The notes beneath the pieces are model-generated. The model was not told where the DNA came from, made no database searches, and saw only the letters and a list, made by a program, of their open reading frames with translations. Position numbers and translations under genes: made by a program. This document shows positions 44,012 to 52,792 of a DNA stretch of 64,000 bases, piece after piece. How positions within the stretch are numbered: the stretch's first letter is position 1; each line of letters opens with the position of its first letter. Location: the NCBI RefSeq assembly GCF_011759585.1, contig NZ_JAAOYV010000002.1:1051510-1115509 (forward strand), read 5' to 3'. This stretch comes from Frigoribacterium endophyticum (GTDB lineage: Bacteria; Actinomycetota; Actinomycetes; Actinomycetales; Microbacteriaceae).

Positions 44012-44713
44012 GTGCCCGACGCCCCCACCCCTCGCCCCCGCACCCCCCGCCGCCCCGACGTGACCGCCCTCGAGCTGGTCGGCGGCCCCGAGCGCGTCAC
44101 CGTCACGCTGCACGAGCCCGACGAGGCCTGGGCGGCGACCTACCTCGAGCACCGGGCGCGCATCCTCGACGCGGTCCGCGCCTCCCCGGCTGCCGGCTCC
44201 GACGGCGGCGGCGACGGCGACGGCGACGGCGAGAACCGCGGCACCGCCCCGTCCGTCGAGGTCGAGCACATCGGCTCGACCTCGGTGCCCGGGCTCGCGG
44301 CGAAGCCGATCGTCGACGTCGTCGTCGCGGTCGACGACATCACCGCCGAGGAGGACCACGTCGAGCGCCTGATCGCCGCCGGCTACGAGCTCCGCGTCCG
44401 CGAGCCCGGGCACCGGCTGGTGCGCACCCCCGAGCGCGACGTGCACGTGCACCTCTACGAGCGCGGCCACCCCGCGGTCGACGACTACCTGCTGCTGCGT
44501 GACCGGCTCCGCTCCGACGACGCCGACCGGGCCCTCTACGAGAGCACGAAGCGCGAGCTGCTCGACCGCGACTGGAGCGACATGAACGACTACGCCGACG
44601 CCAAGACCGCCGTCGTCGAGGCCATCAAGGCGAGAGCGCGAGAAGCGCGAGAGGCGCAGGAGGCGCGGGCCCCGTCGTCCGCACCGGCCCCGCACCCCGG
44701 GGACGTCGATTAG
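44012..44713 (+). CDS. GrpB-family nucleotidyltransferase-like protein
   Basis: This 233-residue protein has the GrpB pattern VEHIGSTSVPGLAAKPIVDVVVAVD (HIGSTSV and the paired acids PIVD), followed by LVRTPERDVHVHLYERG and DYLLLRDRLR. These proteins belong to the nucleotidyltransferase fold; their substrate is unknown, and in some bacteria the domain is fused to dephospho-CoA kinase. An Asp/Gly insert (DGGGDGDGDG) and a charged C-terminal tail are local low-complexity additions. GTG start. Confidence 0.88.
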   Translation: MPDAPTPRPRTPRRPDVTALELVGGPERVTVTLHEPDEAWAATYLEHRARILDAVRASPAAGSDGGGDGDGDGENRGTAPSVEVEHIGSTSVPGLAAKPIVDVVVAVDDITAEEDHVERLIAAGYELRVREPGHRLVRTPERDVHVHLYERGHPAVDDYLLLRDRLRSDDADRALYESTKRELLDRDWSDMNDYADAKTAVVEAIKARAREAREAQEARAPSSAPAPHPGDVD

Positions 44714-44813
44714 CCGGTCCCCCACCTCGGGGCAACCCCGGGCACGACGTGACGCGACGCGTCTACCGTCGACGTCACCCGCACCGCACGACCGCCACCC
44801 GAGAGGCACCCGC

Positions 44814-44930
44814 ATGGCCCTGCACGACCCGAACGTCGCCCTGACCGCTCCGATCCGTCCTGAGACGCGCCTCCCGCTGCCCGCGACCGAGAAGGTCGAC
44901 ATGGCGCCGCTGCTCGCCGAGCGCGACTGA
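44814..44930 (+). CDS. Possible small protein of 38 residues
   Basis: ATG 44814 has GAGAGG seven bases upstream. The frame reads MALHDPNVALTAPIRPETRL and ends MAPLLAERD before TGA. Of 38 sense codons all but three end in G or C, stronger than chance in a non-coding strip. A CCCCACCTCGGGG-type stem precedes it. No homologue recognised; it may be a real small gene or an artefact. Confidence 0.45.
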   Translation: MALHDPNVALTAPIRPETRLPLPATEKVDMAPLLAERD

Positions 44931-45029
44931 CCCGTGCCCCGCTGACGCACCGCCGGGCTGACGCACCGCCGGGCTGACCCGCCGCCAGGCTGACCCGCCG
45001 ACCGGCGCGGAGAGCCCGGGAGTCGCGGC

Positions 45030-45911
45030 TCAGCGCAGCCGGTGCCCCTCGGCGTCGAGGTGGTCGCGCCACGAGCGCGTGGCCGTCCAGCCCAGCAGGC
45101 GCCGGGCCTTCTCGGTCGAGATGCCGGAGGCGTCGACGCGGTCGATCGCCCGCAGCTCGACCTGGTCGCCGTGGTGCTCGCGCAGCGTCGCCGCGAAGTC
45201 GTGGCCGCCGGCGTTGTCGGCTGCGGCGATGTAGAACACCTCGTGGCCCGGCAGGTCGCTCTCGGCGGCGAGCAGGAGCGCGTCGGCGAGGTCGTCGGAG
45301 TCGATGTAGCTGCCGAAGTTCGCGCTCGTCGGCGACGCCTCGCGCACCTGCGGCCCGAGGTTCTCCTCGTAGTTGCTCTCGTCGTGCACCGTGCTCGGCC
45401 GGATCGAGATCGCCCGCAGGTCGGAGCGGCGGACGGCCGCGTCCATCAGCTGCTCGCCGAAGGCCTTCGAGAGGGCGTACGGGTCCTGCGGGTGCAGCGG
45501 GTGCTCCTCGTCGACGGGGACGTAGTCGGGCAGGAAGGGCCGTTCGGGGAAGAAGTTGCCGACGATGCTCTCGCTCGACACGTTGACGAAGCGGGGCACG
45601 CCGAACCGGACCGCCGCCTCCACCAGGTTGAACGTCGACATCAGGTTCGTCTGGAAGACGACGTGCGCGGGGTTCGCGGTCGGCTGCGGGATGGCCGCGA
45701 CGTGCACCACGGCGTCGGCCCCGGCCACCGCGGCGTACGCGGAGCCCGCGTCGGTGAGGTCGGCCATCATGTACCGGCCGGGCGCGACGGAGCCGGCGTC
45801 GAAGACGGGCCGGACGAGGTCGACGCCGAGCACGTCGTGCCCCGCGTCGACGAAGCGACGCACGGCGGCGCGGCCGACCTTGCCGCGTGACCCGGTGATG
45901 ACGACCTTCAT
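45030..45911 (-). CDS. NAD-dependent epimerase/dehydratase (extended SDR)
   Basis: This 293-residue protein starts MKVVITGSRGKVGRAAVRRF, a TGxxGxxG cofactor motif, with GVDLVRP for the acid that selects NAD. The catalytic YxxxK is in DPYALSKAFGEQL and the Ser in VNVSSESIVG. It resembles nucleotide-sugar epimerases and related uronate dehydrogenase-like proteins; the small size and lack of glycan neighbours leave the substrate open. A GAGGGAGC site lies 6-8 bases before the ATG. Confidence 0.85.
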   Translation of the reverse strand: MKVVITGSRGKVGRAAVRRFVDAGHDVLGVDLVRPVFDAGSVAPGRYMMADLTDAGSAYAAVAGADAVVHVAAIPQPTANPAHVVFQTNLMSTFNLVEAAVRFGVPRFVNVSSESIVGNFFPERPFLPDYVPVDEEHPLHPQDPYALSKAFGEQLMDAAVRRSDLRAISIRPSTVHDESNYEENLGPQVREASPTSANFGSYIDSDDLADALLLAAESDLPGHEVFYIAAADNAGGHDFAATLREHHGDQVELRAIDRVDASGISTEKARRLLGWTATRSWRDHLDAEGHRLR

Positions 45912-46001
45912 GCTGTGCTCCCTCGACGGGCGACGGTGTCGCCACCGGCCGTCAGGCCGACCAGCGCGACGCTACGCCGCCGTGGCGGGCGGCGGTGCGC
46001 G

Positions 46002-46562
46002 ATGATCGTCGGCGTGACCCCTGATGCGCTGCTGACCACGGCCCGGCTGTCCCTCCGCCTGCACCGGGAGGGCGACCTGGAGCGCCTCGTGGCCGTCTAC
46101 TCGCGGCCGGACGTCGCGCGCTTCCTCCTCGAGGAGCCGTGGACGCCCGAGTCGGGCGCCGCGCACCTCGAGCGTCGCCTCGGGCGCACGGGCCTCGACG
46201 AGCCGGACGGCGCCCTCGCGCTGGTCGTCGAGCGGGAGGGGACCGTGATCGGGTCGGTGTCGGTCTGGCGGACCGACCAGGAGCGACGCACCGTCGAGCT
46301 GGGCTGGACCTTCGACCCCGACCACGGTGGGCTCGGCTACGCGACGGAGGCCGTCACCGCCGCCCTGCAGCACGCGTTCGAGCGGCACGACGCCCACCGG
46401 GCCGTCGCGCAGATGGATGCCCGGAACGACGCGTCGGCGCGTCTCGCGCAGCGGCTCGGCATGCGCCAGGAGGCGCACTTCCGCCGTGACTTCTGGAGCA
46501 AGGGCGAGTGGACCGACACCCTGGTCTTCGCGATGCTCGCGAGCGACCGGGCGGCGTCGTAG
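46002..46562 (+). CDS. GNAT N-acetyltransferase, RimJ/RimL type
   Basis: This 186-residue protein reads LLTTARLSLRLHREGDLERL at the start, VERE..VIGSVSVWR in the core, and LGWTFDPDHGGLGYATEAV for the acetyl-CoA loop (normally Q/RxxGxG/A; here HGGLGYA). ARNDASARLAQRLGMRQEA is the conserved C-terminal part. It transfers an acetyl group to a protein N-terminus or a small amine. Starts at ATG 46002 or GTG 46014 are both possible. Divergent from the epimerase gene. Confidence 0.87.
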   Translation: MIVGVTPDALLTTARLSLRLHREGDLERLVAVYSRPDVARFLLEEPWTPESGAAHLERRLGRTGLDEPDGALALVVEREGTVIGSVSVWRTDQERRTVELGWTFDPDHGGLGYATEAVTAALQHAFERHDAHRAVAQMDARNDASARLAQRLGMRQEAHFRRDFWSKGEWTDTLVFAMLASDRAAS

Positions 46563-46634
46563 GCCGGGCGGGCGCGGCGCACGGCGCGACGGCGCGACGT
46601 CGCGGCTCGGTGCGCGACCGACCGAGGCCGCCCG

Positions 46635-47549
46635 CTAGCCCGCCGTGCGGGCCGCCCGCCCGAGGTGAGCGGCGAGCACGTCGCGCACGGTGGTCCACTC
46701 GTGGGCCCCGAAGCGGTCGTTGTCGACGTGCCGCAGCTGCGCCTGGCCGCTGAACATGTTGACGAAGTACTGCATGCCCTGCCACGCGGGGAAGGCCTCG
46801 TCGGGGTCCTTCGAGAGGCGCCGGCCGACCTTGCTCATCGCCGACAGGGTCGCCGTCGTGCCGGCCCACTGCAGGCCGAAGGGCTCGCCGGTCAGCTCGG
46901 TCATCGTGCTCGCGATCTCGCGGGCCGTCATGCGCGACCCCGCGACCTCGACCACCCGCGGGGCGTCGGGGTCGAGCGCCACGAGGGCGGCGACGCGGGC
47001 GACGTCGTCCTTGGTGGTGAAGTCGAGCACCTGGTCGGGGCTCGACCAGTAGAGGACCTTGTGGCGCCCGAACAGGATGAGCGGCGCGTCACCGGTGAGC
47101 AGCTCGGCGAACATGCCGTTCAGCACCGACGTCGCCCGCACGGGCGCCGCGTCGACGTCGGCGGCGAACTCGCGGCGGAGCTCGAAGTTGCGGTTGCTGC
47201 CCACGTCGATCGAGCGGTAGTCGGCCGACCAGTCCGAGGGCACGAAACGCGGCACGCCCGCCGCCACGGTCGCGGCGAGCAGGGCACGCTGCGCGTCGAC
47301 GATCACCGACCGGGTGCCGCTCACCGCCGAGACGACGACGTCGACGCCGCGGACCGCCTCGGTGAGGGCGTCGTGGTCGCCGTACGCCGCGACGACGACG
47401 TCGACCCGGTCGTCGGCGTCGAGGGCCGCGGCGCTCCGGCTGCCCGGGCGGGTCAGCACCCGCACGCGGGCGTCGTGCGTCAGGAGTTCACGGAGGATGC
47501 GCTGGCCGAGGTCGCCGGTGGCGCCGGCGAGGAGGACGGTGGTGGTCAT
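46635..47549 (-). CDS. NmrA-like atypical SDR
   Basis: This 304-residue protein opens with TVLLAGATGDLGQRILREL, an NADP-binding GATGDLG motif, and VLTRPGSRSA after the second strand. FVPSDWSADYR and FTTKDDVARVAALVALDP fit the NmrA/isoflavone-reductase group, which often lacks the YxxxK pair and acts as a redox sensor or reductase. It lies between the GNAT gene and a MarR gene; the MarR gene is 51 bases upstream on the same strand and may control it. Confidence 0.85.
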   Translation of the reverse strand: MTTTVLLAGATGDLGQRILRELLTHDARVRVLTRPGSRSAAALDADDRVDVVVAAYGDHDALTEAVRGVDVVVSAVSGTRSVIVDAQRALLAATVAAGVPRFVPSDWSADYRSIDVGSNRNFELRREFAADVDAAPVRATSVLNGMFAELLTGDAPLILFGRHKVLYWSSPDQVLDFTTKDDVARVAALVALDPDAPRVVEVAGSRMTAREIASTMTELTGEPFGLQWAGTTATLSAMSKVGRRLSKDPDEAFPAWQGMQYFVNMFSGQAQLRHVDNDRFGAHEWTTVRDVLAAHLGRAARTAG

Positions 47550-47600
47550 GGCCTCGAGTCTCTCCCTGTCGCGGCGTGGCCGCGCACTCGCCCCGACCGG

Positions 47601-48104
47601 TCAGGGGCGGTGAGGGGGTGGTCCTGTCCGGAGCCTGTCGGTGGCGGCGGTCGCGGCCTCGACCATCCGCTCGAGGAAGACGGTCGACGCGGCGAGGTCC
47701 GGGAGGTCCGTCTCGTGGAGGGCTCCGGCGATCTCCGTGACCGACGCCTCCGTGAAGGCCCGCGCCCGCTCCTGCGCCGCGGGCGTCGGGCGGAGCGTGA
47801 CGCGCCGACGGTCGGCGTGCTCGCGGCTGCGCTCGATCAGGCCAGCGGCCTCGAGCCTGTTGACGAGCACGGTCACCGACCCCGACGTCATCCCGATCCG
47901 CTGACCGAGGCGGGCCGGCGACAGCGGGTCACCGTCGGACGCGGCCCACAGCACCTGCCCGAGCGCCTGCGCATCCGTCGTCGGCAGGTCCATCCACGTC
48001 GCCATGTGCTGGTTCAGCTCGGCGAAGGCCACGGCCCAGCCGCGCAGCGCCTCCATCACCTCGATCTCGGGAGCCCGCCAGGCGCCCTCGAACACGTCGG
48101 TCAT
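47601..48104 (-). CDS. MarR-family transcriptional regulator
   Basis: This 167-residue protein has the winged helix motif LSPARLGQRIGMTSGSVTVL, NRLEAAGLIERS and the wing HADRRRVTLRPT. Two ATGs stand side by side; the second (48104) is better spaced from GAAGGAG. It is divergent from an FAD monooxygenase with an exact 17-bp palindrome between them, and upstream of an NmrA-like gene. It most likely represses the monooxygenase until a phenolic or antibiotic ligand binds. Confidence 0.88.
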   Translation of the reverse strand: MTDVFEGAWRAPEIEVMEALRGWAVAFAELNQHMATWMDLPTTDAQALGQVLWAASDGDPLSPARLGQRIGMTSGSVTVLVNRLEAAGLIERSREHADRRRVTLRPTPAAQERARAFTEASVTEIAGALHETDLPDLAASTVFLERMVEAATAATDRLRTGPPPHRP

Positions 48105-48115
48105 CATTCTCCTTC

Positions 48116-48142
48116 ACTGTGCAGTAGCTTTACTGTAAAGCT
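48116..48142. promoter_or_regulatory. MarR operator between MarR and FAD monooxygenase genes
   Basis: AGCTTTAC-T-GTAAAGCT (48126-48142) is an exact inverted repeat in the 58-base divergent space. A shorter dyad ACTG-TG-CAGT (48116-48125) adjoins it. The position between the two starts suits a single MarR dimer controlling both genes. Confidence 0.65.
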
Positions 48143-48162
48143 CATCCGGACCGAGGAGAACC

Positions 48163-49350
48163 ATGAAGAACCGCACTGCCGTCATCTCAGGAGCCAGCAT
48201 CGCAGGCTTGTCCACGGCGTGGTGGCTGCGACGGACGGGGTGGGACGTCACCGTGATCGAGCGGGCCCCGGCCTTCCGCGACGGCGGCCAGAACGTCGAC
48301 GTCCGAGGAGCGGCCCGTGACGTCCTCCGGGAGATGCACCTGTTCGACGCCGTGGCGGCACGGAACACCACGGAGACCGGCACCGTCCTCGTCGACGCCC
48401 GCGGCGTCGTCACCGCCGAGCTGCCCTCCGACGGGAGCGGCGGGGCGACCGCCGAGCTCGAGATCCTCCGCGGCGACCTCGCGCGCACGCTCCTCGACGA
48501 CCTCCCCGACGGCGTCGAGTTCGTCTACGGCGACACGATCGCCCGCGTCGACGACGAGGTCGACGGCGTCACGATCACCACCGCGGGCGGCCGGCGCCTC
48601 GACGCCGACCTGCTGGTGGTGGCGGAAGGGGTCCGGTCGAGGACGAGGGCCCTGGTCTTCGACGAGAGCGAGGTCGAGGAGCGGGACCTCGGCGTGACGA
48701 TGGTGTTCGGCACCATCCCGCGCCTCGACCGGGACGACGACCGGTGGCGGTGGCACACCGCCGCCCGAGGCCGCCAGATCCACCTCCGCCCCGACCCCTA
48801 CGGCACCATCCGGGCGATCCTGGCCTACTCGCCGGGCGACGACGTCCTCGGCACGACCCGCGACGAGACGCTGGAGCTCGTCCGGGCTCGCTACGCCGAC
48901 GCCGGGTGGGAGGCCCCGCGGATCCTGGACGCCCTCGCGACGTCGCCCGACGTCTACGTCGACCAGCTCCAGCAGGTCCGCATGACGACCTGGCACCGAG
49001 GGCACGTGGTGATGGCGGGCGACGCGGCGTGGTGCGTCACGCCCATGGGAGGAGGGGGCGCTTCCCTCGCCCTCCTCGCCGGGCGCGTCCTCGCCGCCGA
49101 GCTCGCGAGCACCGACGACCACGACGTGGCCCTCGCCGCGTACGACGCCTGGATGCGCCCGCTCGTCGACGACGTCCAGGACCTGCCCCGCGGCCTCACG
49201 GCGTTCGCCTACCCCCAGACCCGTGCCGGCCTCGCCCTCCGCAGGGTCGTGGACAGAGTGATGACGTCGCGAGCGTTCCGGCCCCTGACGGCGAAGCTCA
49301 CCGCGGTCGCCGAGACCGACCGCAGCCTGCCGCCCCTCACCGTGCGCTGA
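48163..49350 (+). CDS. FAD-dependent monooxygenase (PHBH fold, TetX/aromatic hydroxylase-like)
   Basis: This 395-residue protein starts MKNRTAVISGASIAGLSTAW (FAD-binding GASIAGLS), with the second dinucleotide motif ADLLVVAEGVRSRTR and the ribityl motif VVMAGDAAWCVTPMGGGGAS. The fold is that of p-hydroxybenzoate hydroxylase and TetX. Such enzymes hydroxylate aromatic compounds or inactivate antibiotics. GAGGAG lies before the ATG. Control by the divergent MarR repressor fits a detoxification role; the substrate is not evident. Confidence 0.9.
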   Translation: MKNRTAVISGASIAGLSTAWWLRRTGWDVTVIERAPAFRDGGQNVDVRGAARDVLREMHLFDAVAARNTTETGTVLVDARGVVTAELPSDGSGGATAELEILRGDLARTLLDDLPDGVEFVYGDTIARVDDEVDGVTITTAGGRRLDADLLVVAEGVRSRTRALVFDESEVEERDLGVTMVFGTIPRLDRDDDRWRWHTAARGRQIHLRPDPYGTIRAILAYSPGDDVLGTTRDETLELVRARYADAGWEAPRILDALATSPDVYVDQLQQVRMTTWHRGHVVMAGDAAWCVTPMGGGGASLALLAGRVLAAELASTDDHDVALAAYDAWMRPLVDDVQDLPRGLTAFAYPQTRAGLALRRVVDRVMTSRAFRPLTAKLTAVAETDRSLPPLTVR

Positions 49351-49395
49351 CGGGGTCGGAGATCGCCGAGGGCCGCGATCGAGAGAACGGCGGCG

Positions 49396-50340
49396 TCACT
49401 TGCTGTCGACGTGCCCGATCGGGTCGGCGGCTCGGCGGAGGGCGTCCCGGGCCGCGGGCCAGGCGCCCCCGTCGACGCGGAGGGCCGTGCGGAGGTAGGC
49501 GGTGCTCAGGCGCTGGACGACGGCGACCCGCTCCGGGTCCTCGTCGGTCGTCTCGGCGACCTCGTAGCCGACGATCCCGCCCAGGGAGTGCTCCGCGCCG
49601 TGCAGGGCGAGGAGGTCGGTGGCGCCGGGGCTGTGCGTGTAGGCGTCGGTGAACCAGTCCGGTCCACGGCTGGACATCCGCGACTGGTCGTGGTCGCCGG
49701 CGACGACGAGCGTCGGGGTGGCGAGCTCGCCGAACGACGGGCGCATGAAGGGGAAGTTCGCCTGCGCGAAGGGGTGCAGGTCGTCACCGCCGAGGCCGGT
49801 GGCGGCGAGGAGGACGCCCGCGGTGACGCGGCTGTCGGACATGTCGTCTCCGACGCGGCCCTCCTCGTCGACGATGCGCGCGCCGAGGAGCGCCTGCGCC
49901 GTCTGGCCGCCCCAGGAGTGGCCCGTCGCGGCGATCCGGTCGCGGTCGACGCGGCCGGCGAGACCGGGGACGGCCGCCTCGACGGCGTCGAGCTGGTCGA
50001 GGACGCGGGTCAAGTCGGCGATGCGCTCTGTCCAGATCGAGGGGAAGACCGGGTGGTCGAACCCGAACCCGTTCCGCCTCGAGTCGAGGTGCGTGGGCTG
50101 GACGACGACGAAGCCGCGCGAGGCCCAGAACGCGGTCAGGGGCGCGTACCCGTCGAGGTTCCAGCCGTTGCCGTGCGAGAACACGACGACCGGCAGGTCG
50201 CCTCCCGTGGCGGGTGCCGACACGCGGACCTCGAGGGGGACGGCGCGCCCCGGGGCCGACAGGGTCACCGGCGCGACGGAGACGACCGGGTCGCCGGCGC
50301 CGACGATGTCGTCCAGTGCGGTGACGAGTGATGAGGGCAT
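49396..50340 (-). CDS. Alpha/beta hydrolase (PAF-acetylhydrolase/chlorophyllase-like)
   Basis: This 314-residue protein has the oxyanion motif VVFSHGNGWN, the nucleophile elbow GHSWGGQT, TLVVAGDHDQS for the acid and LHGAEHSLGG for the His. The layout with a long region between strand 3 and the nucleophile, and FDHPVFPSIW, resembles PAF-acetylhydrolase or chlorophyllase-like esterases. GGAAGGAA precedes ATG 50340. It is divergent from a TetR gene with two near-identical operators between them. Confidence 0.85.
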   Translation of the reverse strand: MPSSLVTALDDIVGAGDPVVSVAPVTLSAPGRAVPLEVRVSAPATGGDLPVVVFSHGNGWNLDGYAPLTAFWASRGFVVVQPTHLDSRRNGFGFDHPVFPSIWTERIADLTRVLDQLDAVEAAVPGLAGRVDRDRIAATGHSWGGQTAQALLGARIVDEEGRVGDDMSDSRVTAGVLLAATGLGGDDLHPFAQANFPFMRPSFGELATPTLVVAGDHDQSRMSSRGPDWFTDAYTHSPGATDLLALHGAEHSLGGIVGYEVAETTDEDPERVAVVQRLSTAYLRTALRVDGGAWPAARDALRRAADPIGHVDSK

Positions 50341-50385
50341 GGAGGGTTCCTTCCGTGAGGGGTCGGGCTCTGCGATACTGCTTAT

Positions 50386-50423
50386 CGGAGCGCTGCTCCG
50401 CAACGTTACGGAACGTTGTTCCG
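50386..50423. promoter_or_regulatory. Twin TetR operators between hydrolase and TetR genes
   Basis: CGGAGC-GCT-GCTCCG (50386-50400) and CGGAAC-GTT-GTTCCG (50409-50423) are two exact 15-bp inverted repeats, 23 bases centre to centre. They differ at symmetric positions, so symmetry is kept in both. This is a classic arrangement for a TetR protein binding as two dimers over divergent promoters. Confidence 0.75.
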
Positions 50424-50461
50424 TTAAGCAAGCACCGGTTCGACCCGATCGAGGAGGCGCC

Positions 50462-51088
50462 ATGCCCGACACGCAGGGAGGCGACGCCCCAGCAGCGCCG
50501 TCACGGCCGGTGGGCCGCCCCCGCCGCAGCCAGCGGGCTCTCCTGGACGCGGCGGCGGAGGTGTTCGTGGAGTCCGGCGTCGACGCCCCCGTGCGCGAGA
50601 TCGCGGCGAGGGCGGGCGTGGGGGTCGGGACCGTCTACCGGCACTTCCCGACGCGGCCCGAGCTGGTCGTCGCCGTCTACCGCCACCAGGTCGAGGCCTG
50701 CGCCGAGGCCGGGCCGCGACTCCTCGCCGAGAGCGCGACCCCGGAAGGAGCCCTCCGCGCGTGGGTGGCGCTGTTCGTGGACTTCCTCGTGACGAAGCAC
50801 GGCCTCGCCACCGCCCTCCACGGTGACGCCGCCGGCTCGGACGCACTCCACGCGTACTTCGTGGGCCGGCTCGTGCCGGTCTGCGGGTCGCTCCTCGCCG
50901 CGGCCCGCGCCGATCTCGGCCCCTCGGGCGAGGAGGCGGCCCTGGACGGGTACAGCCTCCTGAAGGGCGTCGGCAACCTCTGCATCGGCGCTGCGAGCGA
51001 CCCGGGCTACGACGCCGAGCTGCTGGTGCAGGCCCTCGTCTCCGGCGCGCTCGCCCCCGGCCGGTCCCCCGGCACGAGCCCCGGGTAG
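50462..51088 (+). CDS. TetR-family transcriptional regulator
   Basis: This 208-residue protein has GAGGAGG six bases before the ATG. The HTH is SGVDAPVREIAARAGVGVGT followed by VYRHFPTRPELV. The C-terminal domain matches the SbtR-like type (GALRAWVALFVDFLVTKHGL). It probably represses the divergent hydrolase through the twin operators, and possibly the MFS gene that follows on the same strand. Confidence 0.9.
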   Translation: MPDTQGGDAPAAPSRPVGRPRRSQRALLDAAAEVFVESGVDAPVREIAARAGVGVGTVYRHFPTRPELVVAVYRHQVEACAEAGPRLLAESATPEGALRAWVALFVDFLVTKHGLATALHGDAAGSDALHAYFVGRLVPVCGSLLAAARADLGPSGEEAALDGYSLLKGVGNLCIGAASDPGYDAELLVQALVSGALAPGRSPGTSPG

Positions 51089-51256
51089 CGCGTCCCCGAC
51101 CGGAGGACCGCCTCGGCGGCATCGCTCCCGCGCTTCCGTCGGGGGCGGCGGTCCGTGTACGGTGTCGATCACTGAGGTAAAAGGCGCCGCGCTCTGCGAC
51201 GCACCCGCACGCGGCATCGAACGAGTCGCCACTTCTTCCCAGAAGGAGTGCGCCCC

Positions 51257-52792
51257 GTGCCACCCAGCCCCTCTCTCACCCGCGGTCGGCTGCGTGCCGG
51301 CGACGCGCCTCCCCGGCTGTCCGACGCGGGGATCGCCCTGGCCGGGCTCTCCGCGGTGTTCCTGTTCGAGATGCTCGACACCTCGGTGCTGAACGTCGCC
51401 CTGCCCACGATCGGTCGCGAGCTGGGCTCGTCGACGACGGGGCTGCAATGGGTGTCCGGCGCCTACGCGGTCGCCTTCGGCGGGCTCATGCTGCTCTTCG
51501 GCGCCGTCGCCGACCGCGTGGGTCGCCGCCGCGTCATGCTCGCGGGCCTCGTGCTGCTGGCCGTGGCGAGCCTCGCCACCGTGGCGGTCACGACGACCGA
51601 GCAGCTCATCGCCGTCCGCGTGCTGACGGGCGTCGCCGCGGCGATGACCACGCCCGGGTCGATGGCGCTGGCGTTCCGGCTGTTCGACGACGAGGGCCTG
51701 CGCGTCCGGGCCCTCACGGTCATCTCGACCGCGGGGCTCGTCGGCCTCGCCGTCGGCCCGACCGTCGGCGGGTTCGTGCTCGCCGTCGCCCCGTGGCAGG
51801 TGCTGCTGCTGGCCGACGTGCCGATCGCGGCGCTGGCGTTCGTCGGCGTCCTCGTCGGCGTCGGCCGCGACGACGCGGCGGGGCTGCGACGCGACCCCGT
51901 CGACGTGGGCGGAGCGCTGCTCGGCACCGCGACCGTGGCGGGGCTGCTCGTGACGCCGACCGTCCTCGTCGGGCCGGCCACCGCCTCCTCGTGGGGGTGG
52001 GCCGCCGTCGCCCTGACCGTCGCCTGCGGCGCCGGGTTCGTCGTGCGCCTGCGGACGGCGCGGCACCCGGTGGTCGACCTGCACCTGCTCGCCCGCCCCC
52101 TGGTGTCGAGCGGCCTGGCGTTCAAGGCCGCGTCGGGCCTCGCCGTCGCCGGGCTGTCGTACCTCGTGACGCTGCAGCTGCAGTTCGCCTGGGGCTGGCC
52201 GCCGGCCCTCGCAGCCGTGGGCACGCTGCCGCAGGTCGTCGTTCTCCTCGCCGGGGGCCGCCTCGTGGGGCCGTTCGTGCAGCGGGTCGGCCTCGGCCGG
52301 GCGGCGTGGGTCAGCGCGGCGGCGGTCGTGTCGGGCCTCGCCGTGTTCGGCGCCCTGAGCCGCCACGGGTACGTCTGGGTGCTCGTCGCCCTCGTGCTCG
52401 TGGCCGCCGGCATGCGCGTCGTCGGCGTCGTCGCGGGAGCCTCCGTGCTGACGGGCCTCCCGGCCGACCGCACCTCGGTCGGTGCCGCCCTCGTCGACAC
52501 GTCGAGCGAGCTCGCGGGGGGAGCCGCGGTCGCCGCCGCGGGCACCATCGTCGCGGCCTTCGTCACCGGCAGCATCACGACCACGCCGTGGACGGCCCCG
52601 CGGCTCGCGGGCTTCGAGGACGCCCTCACCGTCGCCGGGCTCGGCCTCGCCGCCGTCGCCGCCGCGCTCGTCGTGGTCGGGATGCTCCGGGCACGAGCCG
52701 CCGACCCGGCCCCCGACGCCACCACGGCACCCGCCCCCTCGACCCCCCTCACCCCCACCGCCCCCACCACCCAGGAGCCCTCCCGTGCCTGA
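51257..52792 (+). CDS. MFS drug exporter, DHA2 (14-helix) family
   Basis: This 511-residue protein has about 14 membrane helices. The first helix is LAGLSAVFLFEMLDTSVLNV, with the DHA2 motif LDTSVLNVALPTI, and motif A is FGAVADRVGRRRVML. AGLVGLAVGPTVGGFV is the antiporter motif C. It should export drugs or other hydrophobic compounds in exchange for protons. I chose GTG 51257, eight bases after AAGGAG; the GTG at 51248 is too close to that site. Its stop overlaps the start of the next hydrolase gene. Confidence 0.9.
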   Translation: MPPSPSLTRGRLRAGDAPPRLSDAGIALAGLSAVFLFEMLDTSVLNVALPTIGRELGSSTTGLQWVSGAYAVAFGGLMLLFGAVADRVGRRRVMLAGLVLLAVASLATVAVTTTEQLIAVRVLTGVAAAMTTPGSMALAFRLFDDEGLRVRALTVISTAGLVGLAVGPTVGGFVLAVAPWQVLLLADVPIAALAFVGVLVGVGRDDAAGLRRDPVDVGGALLGTATVAGLLVTPTVLVGPATASSWGWAAVALTVACGAGFVVRLRTARHPVVDLHLLARPLVSSGLAFKAASGLAVAGLSYLVTLQLQFAWGWPPALAAVGTLPQVVVLLAGGRLVGPFVQRVGLGRAAWVSAAAVVSGLAVFGALSRHGYVWVLVALVLVAAGMRVVGVVAGASVLTGLPADRTSVGAALVDTSSELAGGAAVAAAGTIVAAFVTGSITTTPWTAPRLAGFEDALTVAGLGLAAVAAALVVVGMLRARAADPAPDATTAPAPSTPLTPTAPTTQEPSRA

